From NCBI GenBank assembly GCA_024123955.1, contig CP099652.1, positions 3,224,001 through 3,288,000 of the forward strand: 64,000 nt of DNA, written 5' to 3'. Made by a program: the position numbers and the translations under genes. Shown one piece after another: positions 55,971 to 64,000 of this stretch. Origin of the DNA: Oxalobacteraceae bacterium OTU3CINTB1. Its GTDB lineage: Bacteria > Pseudomonadota > Gammaproteobacteria > Burkholderiales > Burkholderiaceae_D. The notes beneath the pieces were generated by a model. That model ran no database searches, had not been told where the DNA came from, and saw nothing but the letters and a program-made list of their open reading frames with translations. How positions within the stretch are numbered: the first letter of the stretch is position 1; every line of letters begins with the position of its first letter.

Positions 55971-58814
55971 ATGAGTCACCTGCACCGCCGCGCGCACGCC
56001 GCCACTCATCCTCGCCTGGTACTGAATCCACTCACTTCCGCCTGCTTGCTCGCACTGGCGGCGGTCGCCGCGCCGGCGCGCGCCCAGCAGGATGCCGTCA
56101 CCCCCGATGGCGAGGAGGTTGCCAAGGTTGTCGTGACCGGCGCCCGCGCCAGCCTGCAGCAGTCGCTGGCGCTCAAGCGCAACTCCGCCGTCGTGCAGGA
56201 CAGCATCAGCGCGACCGAACTTGGCCGCTTCCCCGACAACAACGTGGCCGATTCGCTGAGCCATATCACCGGCGTTTCGATCTCCCGCACGGCCGGCGGT
56301 GAAGGGCAAAAGGTCAGCATTCGCGGTCTGGGTCCCGACTACACCATCACCACCTTCAACGGCCGCCTGCTGGGCACCGACAGCGCGGGCCGCTACTTTG
56401 CCTTCGACGTCTTGCCGGCCGACGTCATCAGCGGCGCGGATGTCGTCAAGTCGACCCAGGCGCAGTTGATCGAAGGCGCCATCGGCGGCCTCGTGAACCT
56501 GCGCTCCGCCAGCCCGTTCGACCAGAAAGGCCAGCGCGGCCTGCTGCGCGCGGAAGCCGACCGCAACCAGATGAGCAGCCTGAACGGCAAGAAGCTGTCC
56601 GGCACCTACAGCAACACTTTCGGCGACCAGCTCGGCGTGCTGCTCGGCGTCGTCTACGCCAAGCGCGACGTGCGCACCGATACGGCCGGCAACGACGGCG
56701 GCTGGTCGCGCAATCCGATCCCCAGCGACCCGAGCCAGTTCTGGGAGTCGGGCAATACCTGGGGCGGCGCCATCGATCCCAACGGCAACGGCATCCTCGA
56801 CCGCGACGAAGAAGGCCTGATCGGACCCGGCCAGTTCCGTTTCGGCTCCATCATGGAGAAGAAGGAGCGCTTGGCGTTCTCGGGCAAGGTGGAGTGGCGG
56901 CCCAGCAGCGACGTCAAAGTGGTTGTCGACGGTTTCAAGACCCGGCTCGACTCGCCCCAGGTCGGCTACCAGCTGTCGTTCTACCCGCTGTTCGCGCCGG
57001 GCCGCTGGTCGGACATGAAGGTCAGCAACGGCGTCGTGTCTGACCTCACCTTGTCGGGTGCCGACCCGGAAATGCGGCTCAACCCGGAGATACTCAACAA
57101 GACCGAGTACCGCGTGGTCGATACGGCGATGGTTGGCGCCAAGGCGGACTGGAAGATTTCGCCGGCGCTCAAAGTCACGGGCGACATCTACGAGTCCACG
57201 TCCAAGCGCCATTCCGGCGGCAAGGACAGCTACGTCGTGCTGCGCATGAACCAGCCCAACGTCACGCGCATCCGGCTCACCGGCGCCGCCGTGCCCGATG
57301 TGACGACCACCTTCGCCGACGGCCGCGACCTGCAGAGCGGCCTGGCGCAGGGCCTGTTCAAGGCCAGCGATTTCAACACCCACTTTTACAGCCGGGCGGG
57401 CGACAACATCGACGACCGCATCCGTGGCGCAACGGCAAGCGCCGAGTGGAAGCTGGATCGCTTTAACATCAGCCAGCTGAATTTCGGCCTGAGCCAGACC
57501 AATCGCAAGAAGTCGCGCGACATGGTCAACAACGCCTTCAATGGCGGCCAGGATCATTACTCGGGACAGAACGCGATCGACGTGGGGACCCTGGGCGGCA
57601 ACGTCATCAACCAGACCCTGACCCCCAAGGGATTCCTGTCTGGCGTGGGCGGCAACTTTCCGCGCAGCTTCCTCGGCTTTGACATCGCCAACTATGCGCA
57701 GGCATTGCAGGCCTACGACGGCAAGCCGCGTCCGGGCGGCGGCGTCTACAGCTCGGCCTTGTCGGCGCCTGCCTGGAACCCGCTGGAAAGCTACCGCGTC
57801 GGCGAGAAGACCACTGCGGCCTACGTGCAAGCGGATCTGGCCGGCGACAGCTGGAACGCCGACCTCGGCGTGCGCTTGGTGCACACCAAAACCACCGCGC
57901 AGGCCTGGGACGCGAAGATCACCGACATCATTGAAAATGGCGCCTTCAACTACACGGCCGTCTACGCCACGCCGTCGGCTGTCGAACAGGATTCCAGCTA
58001 CACTTTCGCGCTGCCGGCGGCCAACTTCACCTACATGCTCACCGACGCCCTCCAGTTGCGGCTCGGCGCCGCCAAGACGATGGCGCGCCCGTCGGTGGAC
58101 AAGCTCGCTCCTTCCAGTACCACCGCCAGCATTTCCTGGGGCGACTTCACGCAGATCTACGGCGGCAATGCCGAGCTCAAGCCGTACACCGCGCGCCAGG
58201 CCGACGTCTCGCTGGAGTGGTATTTCGCCAAGGACTCCGCGTTTACGGTCGCCGTCTACCAGAAGAACATCAAGAACCAGATCACCAGCCTCTGGTTGTC
58301 GGGCCAGGACATCGGCGCGCCCGGCGGCCGGTTGTTCAACGTGCAGCGTCCCGTCAACGGCGACAAGGCCACCGCGCGCGGCGTCGAGATCGGCCTGCAA
58401 TACCTGTTCGACAATGGCTTCGGCGTACGCGCGCAGTACACGCGCAACCGCTCGCGCAGCTGGGTGAACGGTACCGAACGCCCGCTCGAGGGCATCGCGC
58501 CAGCGACCGCGTCGTTGGGCTTGCTGTACGAACGGGGCCCGTGGAGCATGAGCACCACGGCCGACTACACCGATGCCTTCGTCACCGCCACCAATGTGAT
58601 CGGCGCCGGCTTCAACGAGACGGCCAACGCCGTGACGTGGCTGACCGCCCAATTGGCCTACGAGGTTAACAAGTCGCTGCGCATCAGCATCGAAGGCAAC
58701 AACCTGACCGATGCGGTGCAGAAGCCTACGCTGGGCAACGGCACCATCAGCCTTCCCAACGGCTATTACCGCTACGGCCGATCCATCACCTTGGGTGCAA
58801 GCTTGAAGTTTTGA
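55971..58814 (+). CDS. TonB-dependent receptor
   Basis: Outer-membrane active transporter of 947 residues. A signal peptide (to about residue 38, APARAQ) is followed by VVVTGARASLQQSLALKRNS, then the plug (about 60-190, with GRFPDNNVADSLSHITGVSI and VSIRGLGPDY). A large 22-stranded barrel follows, ending RSITLGASLKF with the C-terminal Phe. The plug pattern is that of the oligosaccharide-type receptors common in Xanthomonas and Caulobacter. The GH27 gene follows after 32 bases in the same direction, so galactosides are the likely cargo. ATG 55971 is the first ATG of the frame. Confidence 0.95.
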   Translation: MSHLHRRAHAATHPRLVLNPLTSACLLALAAVAAPARAQQDAVTPDGEEVAKVVVTGARASLQQSLALKRNSAVVQDSISATELGRFPDNNVADSLSHITGVSISRTAGGEGQKVSIRGLGPDYTITTFNGRLLGTDSAGRYFAFDVLPADVISGADVVKSTQAQLIEGAIGGLVNLRSASPFDQKGQRGLLRAEADRNQMSSLNGKKLSGTYSNTFGDQLGVLLGVVYAKRDVRTDTAGNDGGWSRNPIPSDPSQFWESGNTWGGAIDPNGNGILDRDEEGLIGPGQFRFGSIMEKKERLAFSGKVEWRPSSDVKVVVDGFKTRLDSPQVGYQLSFYPLFAPGRWSDMKVSNGVVSDLTLSGADPEMRLNPEILNKTEYRVVDTAMVGAKADWKISPALKVTGDIYESTSKRHSGGKDSYVVLRMNQPNVTRIRLTGAAVPDVTTTFADGRDLQSGLAQGLFKASDFNTHFYSRAGDNIDDRIRGATASAEWKLDRFNISQLNFGLSQTNRKKSRDMVNNAFNGGQDHYSGQNAIDVGTLGGNVINQTLTPKGFLSGVGGNFPRSFLGFDIANYAQALQAYDGKPRPGGGVYSSALSAPAWNPLESYRVGEKTTAAYVQADLAGDSWNADLGVRLVHTKTTAQAWDAKITDIIENGAFNYTAVYATPSAVEQDSSYTFALPAANFTYMLTDALQLRLGAAKTMARPSVDKLAPSSTTASISWGDFTQIYGGNAELKPYTARQADVSLEWYFAKDSAFTVAVYQKNIKNQITSLWLSGQDIGAPGGRLFNVQRPVNGDKATARGVEIGLQYLFDNGFGVRAQYTRNRSRSWVNGTERPLEGIAPATASLGLLYERGPWSMSTTADYTDAFVTATNVIGAGFNETANAVTWLTAQLAYEVNKSLRISIEGNNLTDAVQKPTLGNGTISLPNGYYRYGRSITLGASLKF

Positions 58815-58846
58815 CTATCTCAATGAAAACAAGTAAAGGGTTACGC

Positions 58847-60817
58847 ATGCCAGATTGCCGGTCCAATAACGGAAAATTACACCGGCCCGCTGTCGTTCGC
58901 GGGCTGCTGGCGGCGGCGCTGGCCATGCTGGTCATGCCGGGCGTCGCCATGTCCGGCGACGATCCACTGGCGCCGGCGGCGCGGTGGGAAGGACGCGCAG
59001 GGGGAGGGGCGGCCACGCCGCCGATGGGCTGGAACAGCTGGAATGCGTTTCGTACCGAAGTCGACGAGGACAAGGTCATCGGCGCCGCCCGGGTGCTGGT
59101 CGACAGCGGGTTGGCGGCGCTCGGCTACCGGTATGTCAACGTCGACGATGGCTGGTGGCTCAAGCGACGCCAGGGCGATGGACGTTTGCAGATACGCACG
59201 AATATCTTCCCGTCGGCAGCCACCGGAGGCAAGGATGGGACCAGTTTCAAACCGTTTACGGACAAGCTGCACGCCATGGGCCTGAAAGCCGGCATTTATA
59301 CCGACATCGGTCGCAATGCCTGTTCGCAGGCCTATGACCTGCACTCGCCCAATCTGCCGCAAGGCACGACCGCCGAGCGCGAAATTGGACTCGATGGGCA
59401 TGTCGAGCAGGACATCGAACTGTATTTCAAGGAATGGGGCTTCGATTACATCAAGATCGACGCTTGCGGCCTCGCCGACTTCGTGCCCGGCTCGCCGTTG
59501 GTGGCACAGCAGCAGTACCGCGCTGTCGCCCCGCTGATCGACCGCGGCGCGATCAACCGCACCGATAGCGACGCGGTGCGGGCCCGGTACGAGGCGGTTG
59601 CCGCGGCCCTCAAGGCCGCCAATGCGGACGACGACTACATCCTGTCGATCTGCGCCTGGGGCATGGCGAATGTCCGTTCGTGGGGCAAGGACGTCGGCAA
59701 CCTGTGGCGCACGAGCAGCGACATCACGCCCAGCTGGACCAGCATGCTGCATAACTTCGACAGCGCGGCGAAGCGCGCGCTCTACGCCGGCCCCGGCCAC
59801 TGGAACGATCCGGACATCCTGCACATCGGGCACGAGGCTTTCGATGCGGACCATTTGGTGGAAGCGCGCTCGCACTTTACCTTGTGGGCGATGATCAACG
59901 CGCCGCTGCTGATCAGCTACGACCTGCGCACTGGACCGGCTTCGCTGCTGGGCGTGCTGGGCAACGCGGATCTGGTTCGCCTCAACCAGGACAAGGCGGG
60001 ACACCAGGCGGTGGTGGCCTACGACTCCGACGATGCGCAGATCATCGTCAAGACGCTGGGCGAGGGCGACCGCAAGGCCGTGGCGCTGTTCAACCGTGGC
60101 GCGACGCCGACCCCGGTGGTCTTGCTCGCCAGTCATCTGAAGTTGGCCGACGATGCGCCGGTCGTCCTGCGGGACCTTTGGACCAAGGAGCGGTCGACCT
60201 TCAGCGGCGAACAGGCGTTCACGTTGGCCCCGCACGAAACGCGCGTGTTCGAAGCGACCGGCAAGCGGCGCTTGTCGAACGGCGTCTACCTGTCCGAAAT
60301 TCCCGGCGCGATCAACGTCGCCGTCGATGGCACCCGGCAGCCGGAGCTCGACCCGACCATCCATCGCATGATCGACCCCTGGACCGGCACGCGCTCCGGT
60401 GGAACGCGACCCCAGTACGCGGGCTGGGGCGGCGCGCAGGCGGACACCACGCCTTTCGGCCAGACGCTGCAGATTGCCGGACAGCCGTTCGAATCCGGCC
60501 TCGGCGTGCTGTCCAATTCACGGCTTCAAGTCCGCAACGACGCTGGCCATGCGCTGCTGATGGCGTCGGTGGGCGTGGATGATTCCTCCGGCAAGGCGAG
60601 TCCGGGCGTACGGTTTTTTGTCTATGGCGATGGCAAGCTGCTTGCCGAAAGCCCGGTGACGGTCTGGGGCGGCAAGGCGGCCCCGATCAGGGCCGATATC
60701 AAGGGCGTCAAGCTCATCGAGTTGGTGGCGCGGAACACGAAGCGGGAACCGGTGCAGCCGACGGTGGCGACCTGGGGCGATGTGCGTCTGGTCACCGACG
60801 CCGCTGCGGCGCGTTGA
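58847..60817 (+). CDS. Secreted GH27 alpha-galactosidase with C-terminal NPCBM module
   Basis: Exported alpha-galactosidase-type enzyme of 656 residues. It has a signal peptide (about 14-37) and a GH27 barrel (about 55-370) with PPMGWNSWNAF at 58-68, VNVDDGWW at 98-104 and nucleophile Asp205 in YIKIDACG. The second acid lies in GHWNDPDILHIG. A beta domain and an NPCBM-like carbohydrate-binding module (about 485-650, VGVDDSSGKASPGVRFFVYGD) follow. ATG 58847 has AAAGGG at a good distance; TTG 58811 and ATG 58823 are weaker. It lies 32 bases behind the TonB receptor and probably supplies it with released sugars. Confidence 0.92.
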   Translation: MPDCRSNNGKLHRPAVVRGLLAAALAMLVMPGVAMSGDDPLAPAARWEGRAGGGAATPPMGWNSWNAFRTEVDEDKVIGAARVLVDSGLAALGYRYVNVDDGWWLKRRQGDGRLQIRTNIFPSAATGGKDGTSFKPFTDKLHAMGLKAGIYTDIGRNACSQAYDLHSPNLPQGTTAEREIGLDGHVEQDIELYFKEWGFDYIKIDACGLADFVPGSPLVAQQQYRAVAPLIDRGAINRTDSDAVRARYEAVAAALKAANADDDYILSICAWGMANVRSWGKDVGNLWRTSSDITPSWTSMLHNFDSAAKRALYAGPGHWNDPDILHIGHEAFDADHLVEARSHFTLWAMINAPLLISYDLRTGPASLLGVLGNADLVRLNQDKAGHQAVVAYDSDDAQIIVKTLGEGDRKAVALFNRGATPTPVVLLASHLKLADDAPVVLRDLWTKERSTFSGEQAFTLAPHETRVFEATGKRRLSNGVYLSEIPGAINVAVDGTRQPELDPTIHRMIDPWTGTRSGGTRPQYAGWGGAQADTTPFGQTLQIAGQPFESGLGVLSNSRLQVRNDAGHALLMASVGVDDSSGKASPGVRFFVYGDGKLLAESPVTVWGGKAAPIRADIKGVKLIELVARNTKREPVQPTVATWGDVRLVTDAAAAR

Positions 60818-60845
60818 TGCTGCGCCGTCCTGCCGCTGCGGTCCC

Positions 60846-62585
60846 TTAACCGGCCGGCTGCGCGGCCAGCCATTGAACCAGCGCGGCGCTCTCGAGCGGC
60901 CGGCTGTACAGGTAGCCCTGGCCCTTGTCGCAGCCCTGGCCATGGGCCACGCCGGCCTGTTCGACGGTTTCGATCCCTTCGGCCACCGTGTTCATGCCCA
61001 GGCTGCGCGCCACCAGCACCGTCGCTTCGATCAATACCTTGTGGTGGGCGCTGCCGGCCGCCAGGGTGATAAACGAGCGGTCGATCTTGACGGTGTCGAC
61101 GGGCAGCAGGTGCAGGCTCGACAGCGATGAATAACCGGTGCCGAAATCGTCGAGCGCCAGCTTCACGCCCAGCCTTTTCAGGCCGAGCAGTTGCTGCTGG
61201 ATGTCGGCGCCTTGCGCCGCCAGGCTCTCGGTGATCTCGAGCTGCAACTGCTGCGCCGGCATGCCGCTGGCGGCGAGGATGGCGGCGACCTTGTCGCACA
61301 GGTCGGACTCGGCCAGCTGCGCGCGCGACAGGTTGACCGCCAGCAGACGGGGCGCACCGGCGCCCAGCTGGCCTTGCCATGCGACGAAATCGCGGCAGGC
61401 CGTGGCCAGCACCTGCTCGCCGATCGCATGGATCATGCCGGTCGATTCGGCAACGCCGATGAACTCGATCGGCGCGACCAGGCCGCGCACCGGGTGGCGC
61501 CAGCGCACCAGCGCCTCGACGCCGGCGGCGGGATCGATCCGGCCGTCGTCCATCAGGCCGACCACGGGCTGGTACACATTGAACAGTTCGCCGCGCTCGA
61601 CCGCCGTGCGCAAATCCGCCTCCAGGCTGCTGCGCAACAAGGCTTGATCGCGCATGTCCTGCTCGAACCGCACCATGCGGTGGCCGCCCTGCGACTTGGC
61701 CACCGTCATCGCGATCGCCGCGTCGCGCAGCAGGTCGTCGGCATCGCGCGAGCCCCCCTCCAGCATCACCATGCCCAGGCTGCAGGTCAGGGCCAGTTCG
61801 CGGTCGCCGACGCGATAGGGCTGGCCGAGGCGTTCGAGCAGGCGGGCGGCGATGCGCCCGACCACCGCCGGTTCCGGCAAGCCGTCGAGCAGCACGGTGA
61901 ATTCGTCGCCGCCCAGGTGGGTGGCGGTTTCGGTGGCGATGCCGTCGTCGCTGACGCGGCCGCCGGCGCGCAGCGTCGTGCGCAGCCGCTCGGCAACCAG
62001 CGCGATCACCTGGTTGCCCACCGCATTGCCCAGCGTATCGTTGACTTGCCTGAAGCGGTCCAGGTTGAGCAACAGCAGCGCGCCGTGGTCGCCGCTGGCG
62101 TCCCGCCCGCGCGCGGCCATCTTGCGCAGCAAGGCCAGCGTCCCGGCCCGGTTGGGCAACTGCGTGAGCGTGTCCACCTGCGCCGCGCGCGCCAGCATGC
62201 TGCGTTCGCGCACCACCTCCTGGGTGGCGTCCAGCAGCACCGCCATCAGGCGGTTGTTGTCGAGTTTGAGCAGGCCGAGCGAGAGCACGGCTGGGGCCTC
62301 GGCGTGGTTGCCGGCGTCGTCGACGCCGATGCGCAGGCCCTCGCAAATGACGCCCTGCGGCGCGGCGAAGTCCGCGCACCGCTGCGGCAAATCGGGCGCG
62401 TGGCGGCGCAGCACGTGGAAAAAGTTGTCCATCTCGCCGTCCGGCGCGAGCGGCATCAGCAGGCGCGCCGCCATCGGGTTGAGCATTTCGATGGCGCCGT
62501 CCTGCTGCAGCTGGATCAGCGCCACCGGCGCCCGATACAGGAACTGGATCAGCGCCTCGTAGGCGAGGTCGGTGTCGCCGCTCAT
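60846..62585 (-). CDS. PAS-like/GGDEF/EAL cyclic-di-GMP protein
   Basis: Two-enzyme c-di-GMP protein of 579 residues. An N-terminal sensor-like domain (about 8-125; YEALIQFLYRAPVALIQLQQ) precedes GGDEF (about 135-305) with the intact motif THLGGDEFTVLL and EAL (about 320-570). EAL keeps AGVEALVRWRHP, LAVNLSRAQLAESDL, LEITESL, ALDDFGTGYSSL, KIDRSF and AEGIET. All EAL metal ligands appear present, so phosphodiesterase activity is likely; GGDEF may be active or regulatory. ATG 62585 overlaps the upstream gene stop as ATGA. Its sensor domain is paralogous to that of the neighbour. Confidence 0.93.
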   Translation of the reverse strand: MSGDTDLAYEALIQFLYRAPVALIQLQQDGAIEMLNPMAARLLMPLAPDGEMDNFFHVLRRHAPDLPQRCADFAAPQGVICEGLRIGVDDAGNHAEAPAVLSLGLLKLDNNRLMAVLLDATQEVVRERSMLARAAQVDTLTQLPNRAGTLALLRKMAARGRDASGDHGALLLLNLDRFRQVNDTLGNAVGNQVIALVAERLRTTLRAGGRVSDDGIATETATHLGGDEFTVLLDGLPEPAVVGRIAARLLERLGQPYRVGDRELALTCSLGMVMLEGGSRDADDLLRDAAIAMTVAKSQGGHRMVRFEQDMRDQALLRSSLEADLRTAVERGELFNVYQPVVGLMDDGRIDPAAGVEALVRWRHPVRGLVAPIEFIGVAESTGMIHAIGEQVLATACRDFVAWQGQLGAGAPRLLAVNLSRAQLAESDLCDKVAAILAASGMPAQQLQLEITESLAAQGADIQQQLLGLKRLGVKLALDDFGTGYSSLSSLHLLPVDTVKIDRSFITLAAGSAHHKVLIEATVLVARSLGMNTVAEGIETVEQAGVAHGQGCDKGQGYLYSRPLESAALVQWLAAQPAG

Positions 62586-63913
62586 GCCGGCGCTGGCGCT
62601 TGCCACGCGGCCACCCGGTTGCGTCCGCCCCGCTTGGCCGCGTACAAGGCCTCGTCGGCGCGCTTCATCAGGTCGTCGAAGCCGGCCAGCGTGTCGTCCA
62701 TGACGGCCACCCCCAGACTGATCGAGTACGCGATCGGCTGCTGCGCGTAGGTGACCGGCGCCGAGGCCACCTCGGCGCGCAGGCGCTCGGCGATGGCCAG
62801 CGCGTCGTCCAGCGCGACGGAAGGCAGGATGATGGCGAATTCCTCGCCGCCGATGCGCGCCAGCACGTCCACCTGGCGGCACACGCGGCGCATGGTTTGC
62901 GCCAGATGGGCCAGCACCGCATCGCCGGCCGGGTGGCCGTGGCCATCGTTGACGGCCTTGAAATGGTCGGCGTCGATCACGATCAGCGCCACCGGGCGCA
63001 CCGCCTTCTTGCGGCGCGTCAGCTCCAGCTCGGCCGCCTCGAAGAACGCGCGCCGGTTCGACAGGCCGGTCAGGTGGTCGCTGTAAGTGGCCTTGCGCAG
63101 GTTGTCGCTGGCGTCGCGGCAGTCGGAAATGTCGCGGATGATCATGCAATAGGCCGGCTCGTCGTCGGCTGCCGGGCCGCCGGCGGGAACGTCCTCGTCG
63201 CCGCGCAGCGGCAGCGGCGAAATCATGGCGCTGCCCCAGAACTCGCTGCCGTCGGCGCGCCGCCGCAGGCCCTCGTCCAGGGTCCAGCCGTTTTCGTCGG
63301 CCTCGCGCAGGCGGTCCAGTTGCTGCGCCTCGGTGGTGGCGCCGTCGGGATAGAAACGCGCGTAGTTTTGGCCTTTGATGCCGGCCGAGTCATAGCCGGT
63401 GACGCGCTCGATGCTTTCGTTCCAGGACTCGACCCGTCCCTGGCGATCCAGGCTGACCAGCGCATAGTCGGTGATGTTGGTGATGATGGCATTGAGCCAG
63501 GCGTCGGTCTTGCGCAGTTGGCGCTCGCGGCGGTCCTGCACGGTGACGTCGGTGAGCACCGCCATCAAGCGATCGGCGTTCAGTTTTAAAACGCTGAGCG
63601 ACATGACCTGCGGTCCGGCGCCGTTGTCGTCCGCATGCAAATACAGGCGAACGGCGTCGCACACCTGTCCCTGCGGGGCGGCGAAACTGGCGCATTGCGA
63701 GCGCAGGTCGGGCGCCACCGGCGCCAGCGCCTCGAACAGGTTGGTCAGCCCGCCATCGCGGCTGAGCGGCATGAGCAGCTGCGCCGACAAGGGATTGAGC
63801 ATCTGGATGGCGCCGTCGGCCGCCAGCTGCACCAGGCCCACCGGCGCCAGGTACAGGAACTGCAACAGCGCCTCGTATTCCTGCGCGTCCGGATGTTCGG
63901 CGAGGGCGCTCAC
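62582..63913 (-). CDS. PAS-containing diguanylate cyclase
   Basis: Protein of 443 residues: a duplicated N-terminal sensor-like domain (about 10-130, YEALLQFLYLAPVGLVQLAA), a PAS/PAC domain (about 140-265, ITDYALVSLDRQGRVESWNE) and a GGDEF domain (about 275-435). The catalytic motif reads ARIGGEEFAIIL (GGEEF), with the signature DHLTGLSNRRAF before it, so cyclase activity is expected. The start GTG 63913 overlaps the upstream stop as GTGA. With the following GGDEF-EAL gene it makes a synthase/hydrolase pair in one operon. Confidence 0.93.
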   Translation of the reverse strand: MSALAEHPDAQEYEALLQFLYLAPVGLVQLAADGAIQMLNPLSAQLLMPLSRDGGLTNLFEALAPVAPDLRSQCASFAAPQGQVCDAVRLYLHADDNGAGPQVMSLSVLKLNADRLMAVLTDVTVQDRRERQLRKTDAWLNAIITNITDYALVSLDRQGRVESWNESIERVTGYDSAGIKGQNYARFYPDGATTEAQQLDRLREADENGWTLDEGLRRRADGSEFWGSAMISPLPLRGDEDVPAGGPAADDEPAYCMIIRDISDCRDASDNLRKATYSDHLTGLSNRRAFFEAAELELTRRKKAVRPVALIVIDADHFKAVNDGHGHPAGDAVLAHLAQTMRRVCRQVDVLARIGGEEFAIILPSVALDDALAIAERLRAEVASAPVTYAQQPIAYSISLGVAVMDDTLAGFDDLMKRADEALYAAKRGGRNRVAAWQAPAPA

Positions 63914-64000
63914 GGCCGCTGCACCAGCACGTATGCCAGCGCCGCGCCGGGCTGGTACAGCAGCCGCAGCTTGACCTTGGTCGGGCGCATGCGCAAGGTC
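63910..64000 (-). CDS. C-terminal fragment of an upstream operon gene (cut by window end)
   Basis: The last 29 codons of a minus-strand gene enter from the window edge and end in TGA at 63910-63912, overlapping the diguanylate cyclase start as GTGA. The visible tail (TKVKLRLLYQPGAALAYVLVQ) is a basic, beta-like stretch that I cannot assign. The overlap shows that the cyclase is not the first gene of its operon. Confidence 0.6.
   Translation of the reverse strand, partial: TLRMRPTKVKLRLLYQPGAALAYVLVQRP

Noticed and set aside
60622..62379. Long minus-strand frame in another phase over the GGDEF-EAL gene
   Set aside because: It is an Arg/Ala/Gly-rich frameshift shadow of the real protein; the GGDEF and EAL motifs lie in the annotated frame.

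Overview
The window is a high-GC chromosomal segment from a betaproteobacterium, most likely Oxalobacteraceae (Massilia/Duganella/Janthinobacterium-like). The basis is the gene order tsf-pyrH-frr-uppS-cdsA-dxr-rseP-bamA-skp-lpxD-fabZ-lpxA-lpxB-rnhB, the ppsR/ppsA divergent pair, PEP-CTERM proteins and several secreted glycoside hydrolases. The genus is an inference. I saw no tRNA, rRNA, CRISPR array, intact insertion sequence or prophage.

Layout. 1-14.6 kb is a dense plus-strand core block for translation (tsf, frr), UMP synthesis (pyrH), isoprenoid and phospholipid precursors (uppS, cdsA, dxr), envelope proteolysis and outer-membrane assembly (rseP, bamA, skp), lipid A (lpxD, fabZ, lpxA, lpxB), RNase HII and an rRNA methyltransferase. 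It is interrupted between frr and uppS by a 17-bp palindromic tandem repeat. 14.6-20.3 kb holds a REC-EAL protein, a GH10 xylanase directly behind ppsR, and ppsA. 20.5-22.3 kb holds an NfeD/SPFH membrane pair and a DUF4259 gene. 22.3-25.9 kb (minus) is a four-gene, fully overlapping operon: ECF sigma, zinc-finger anti-sigma, subtilisin-like protease, TorF-type porin. 26-31.2 kb holds a sirtuin, two lipoproteins, smpB, ratA, an RnfH-like gene and two paralogous membrane proteins.

31.3-39.3 kb (minus) is a sugar locus: periplasmic GH3 beta-glucosidase, cytosolic GH94 phosphorylase, GPH symporter, gluconokinase and a LacI-family regulator, with a perfect LacI-type operator before gntK. The combination fits uptake and phosphorolysis of cellobionic acid, the oxidised cellobiose released by oxidative cellulose attack. 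39.4-41.8 kb has a DUF4124 protein and two divergent exosortase-type surface proteins. 41.9-45.1 kb is guaB-guaA. 45.2-54.5 kb is an accessory stretch of oxidoreductases, hydrolases, a LysR/SDR pair, an ArsR mini-operon and a secreted PLP enzyme. 54.6-60.8 kb is an alpha-galactoside locus: a 5'-truncated GH27 gene, a TonB-dependent receptor and an intact GH27-NPCBM enzyme. 60.8-64 kb (minus) is a cyclic-di-GMP operon whose two enzymes share a duplicated N-terminal sensor domain.

The strongest candidate for an undescribed system is the sigma/anti-sigma/subtilase/porin operon. The periplasmic domain of the anti-sigma factor looks like the pro-domain of the co-encoded protease, which suggests a protease-inhibitor mimicry switch. 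This rests on pattern reading only and has not been tested by profile or structure comparison.
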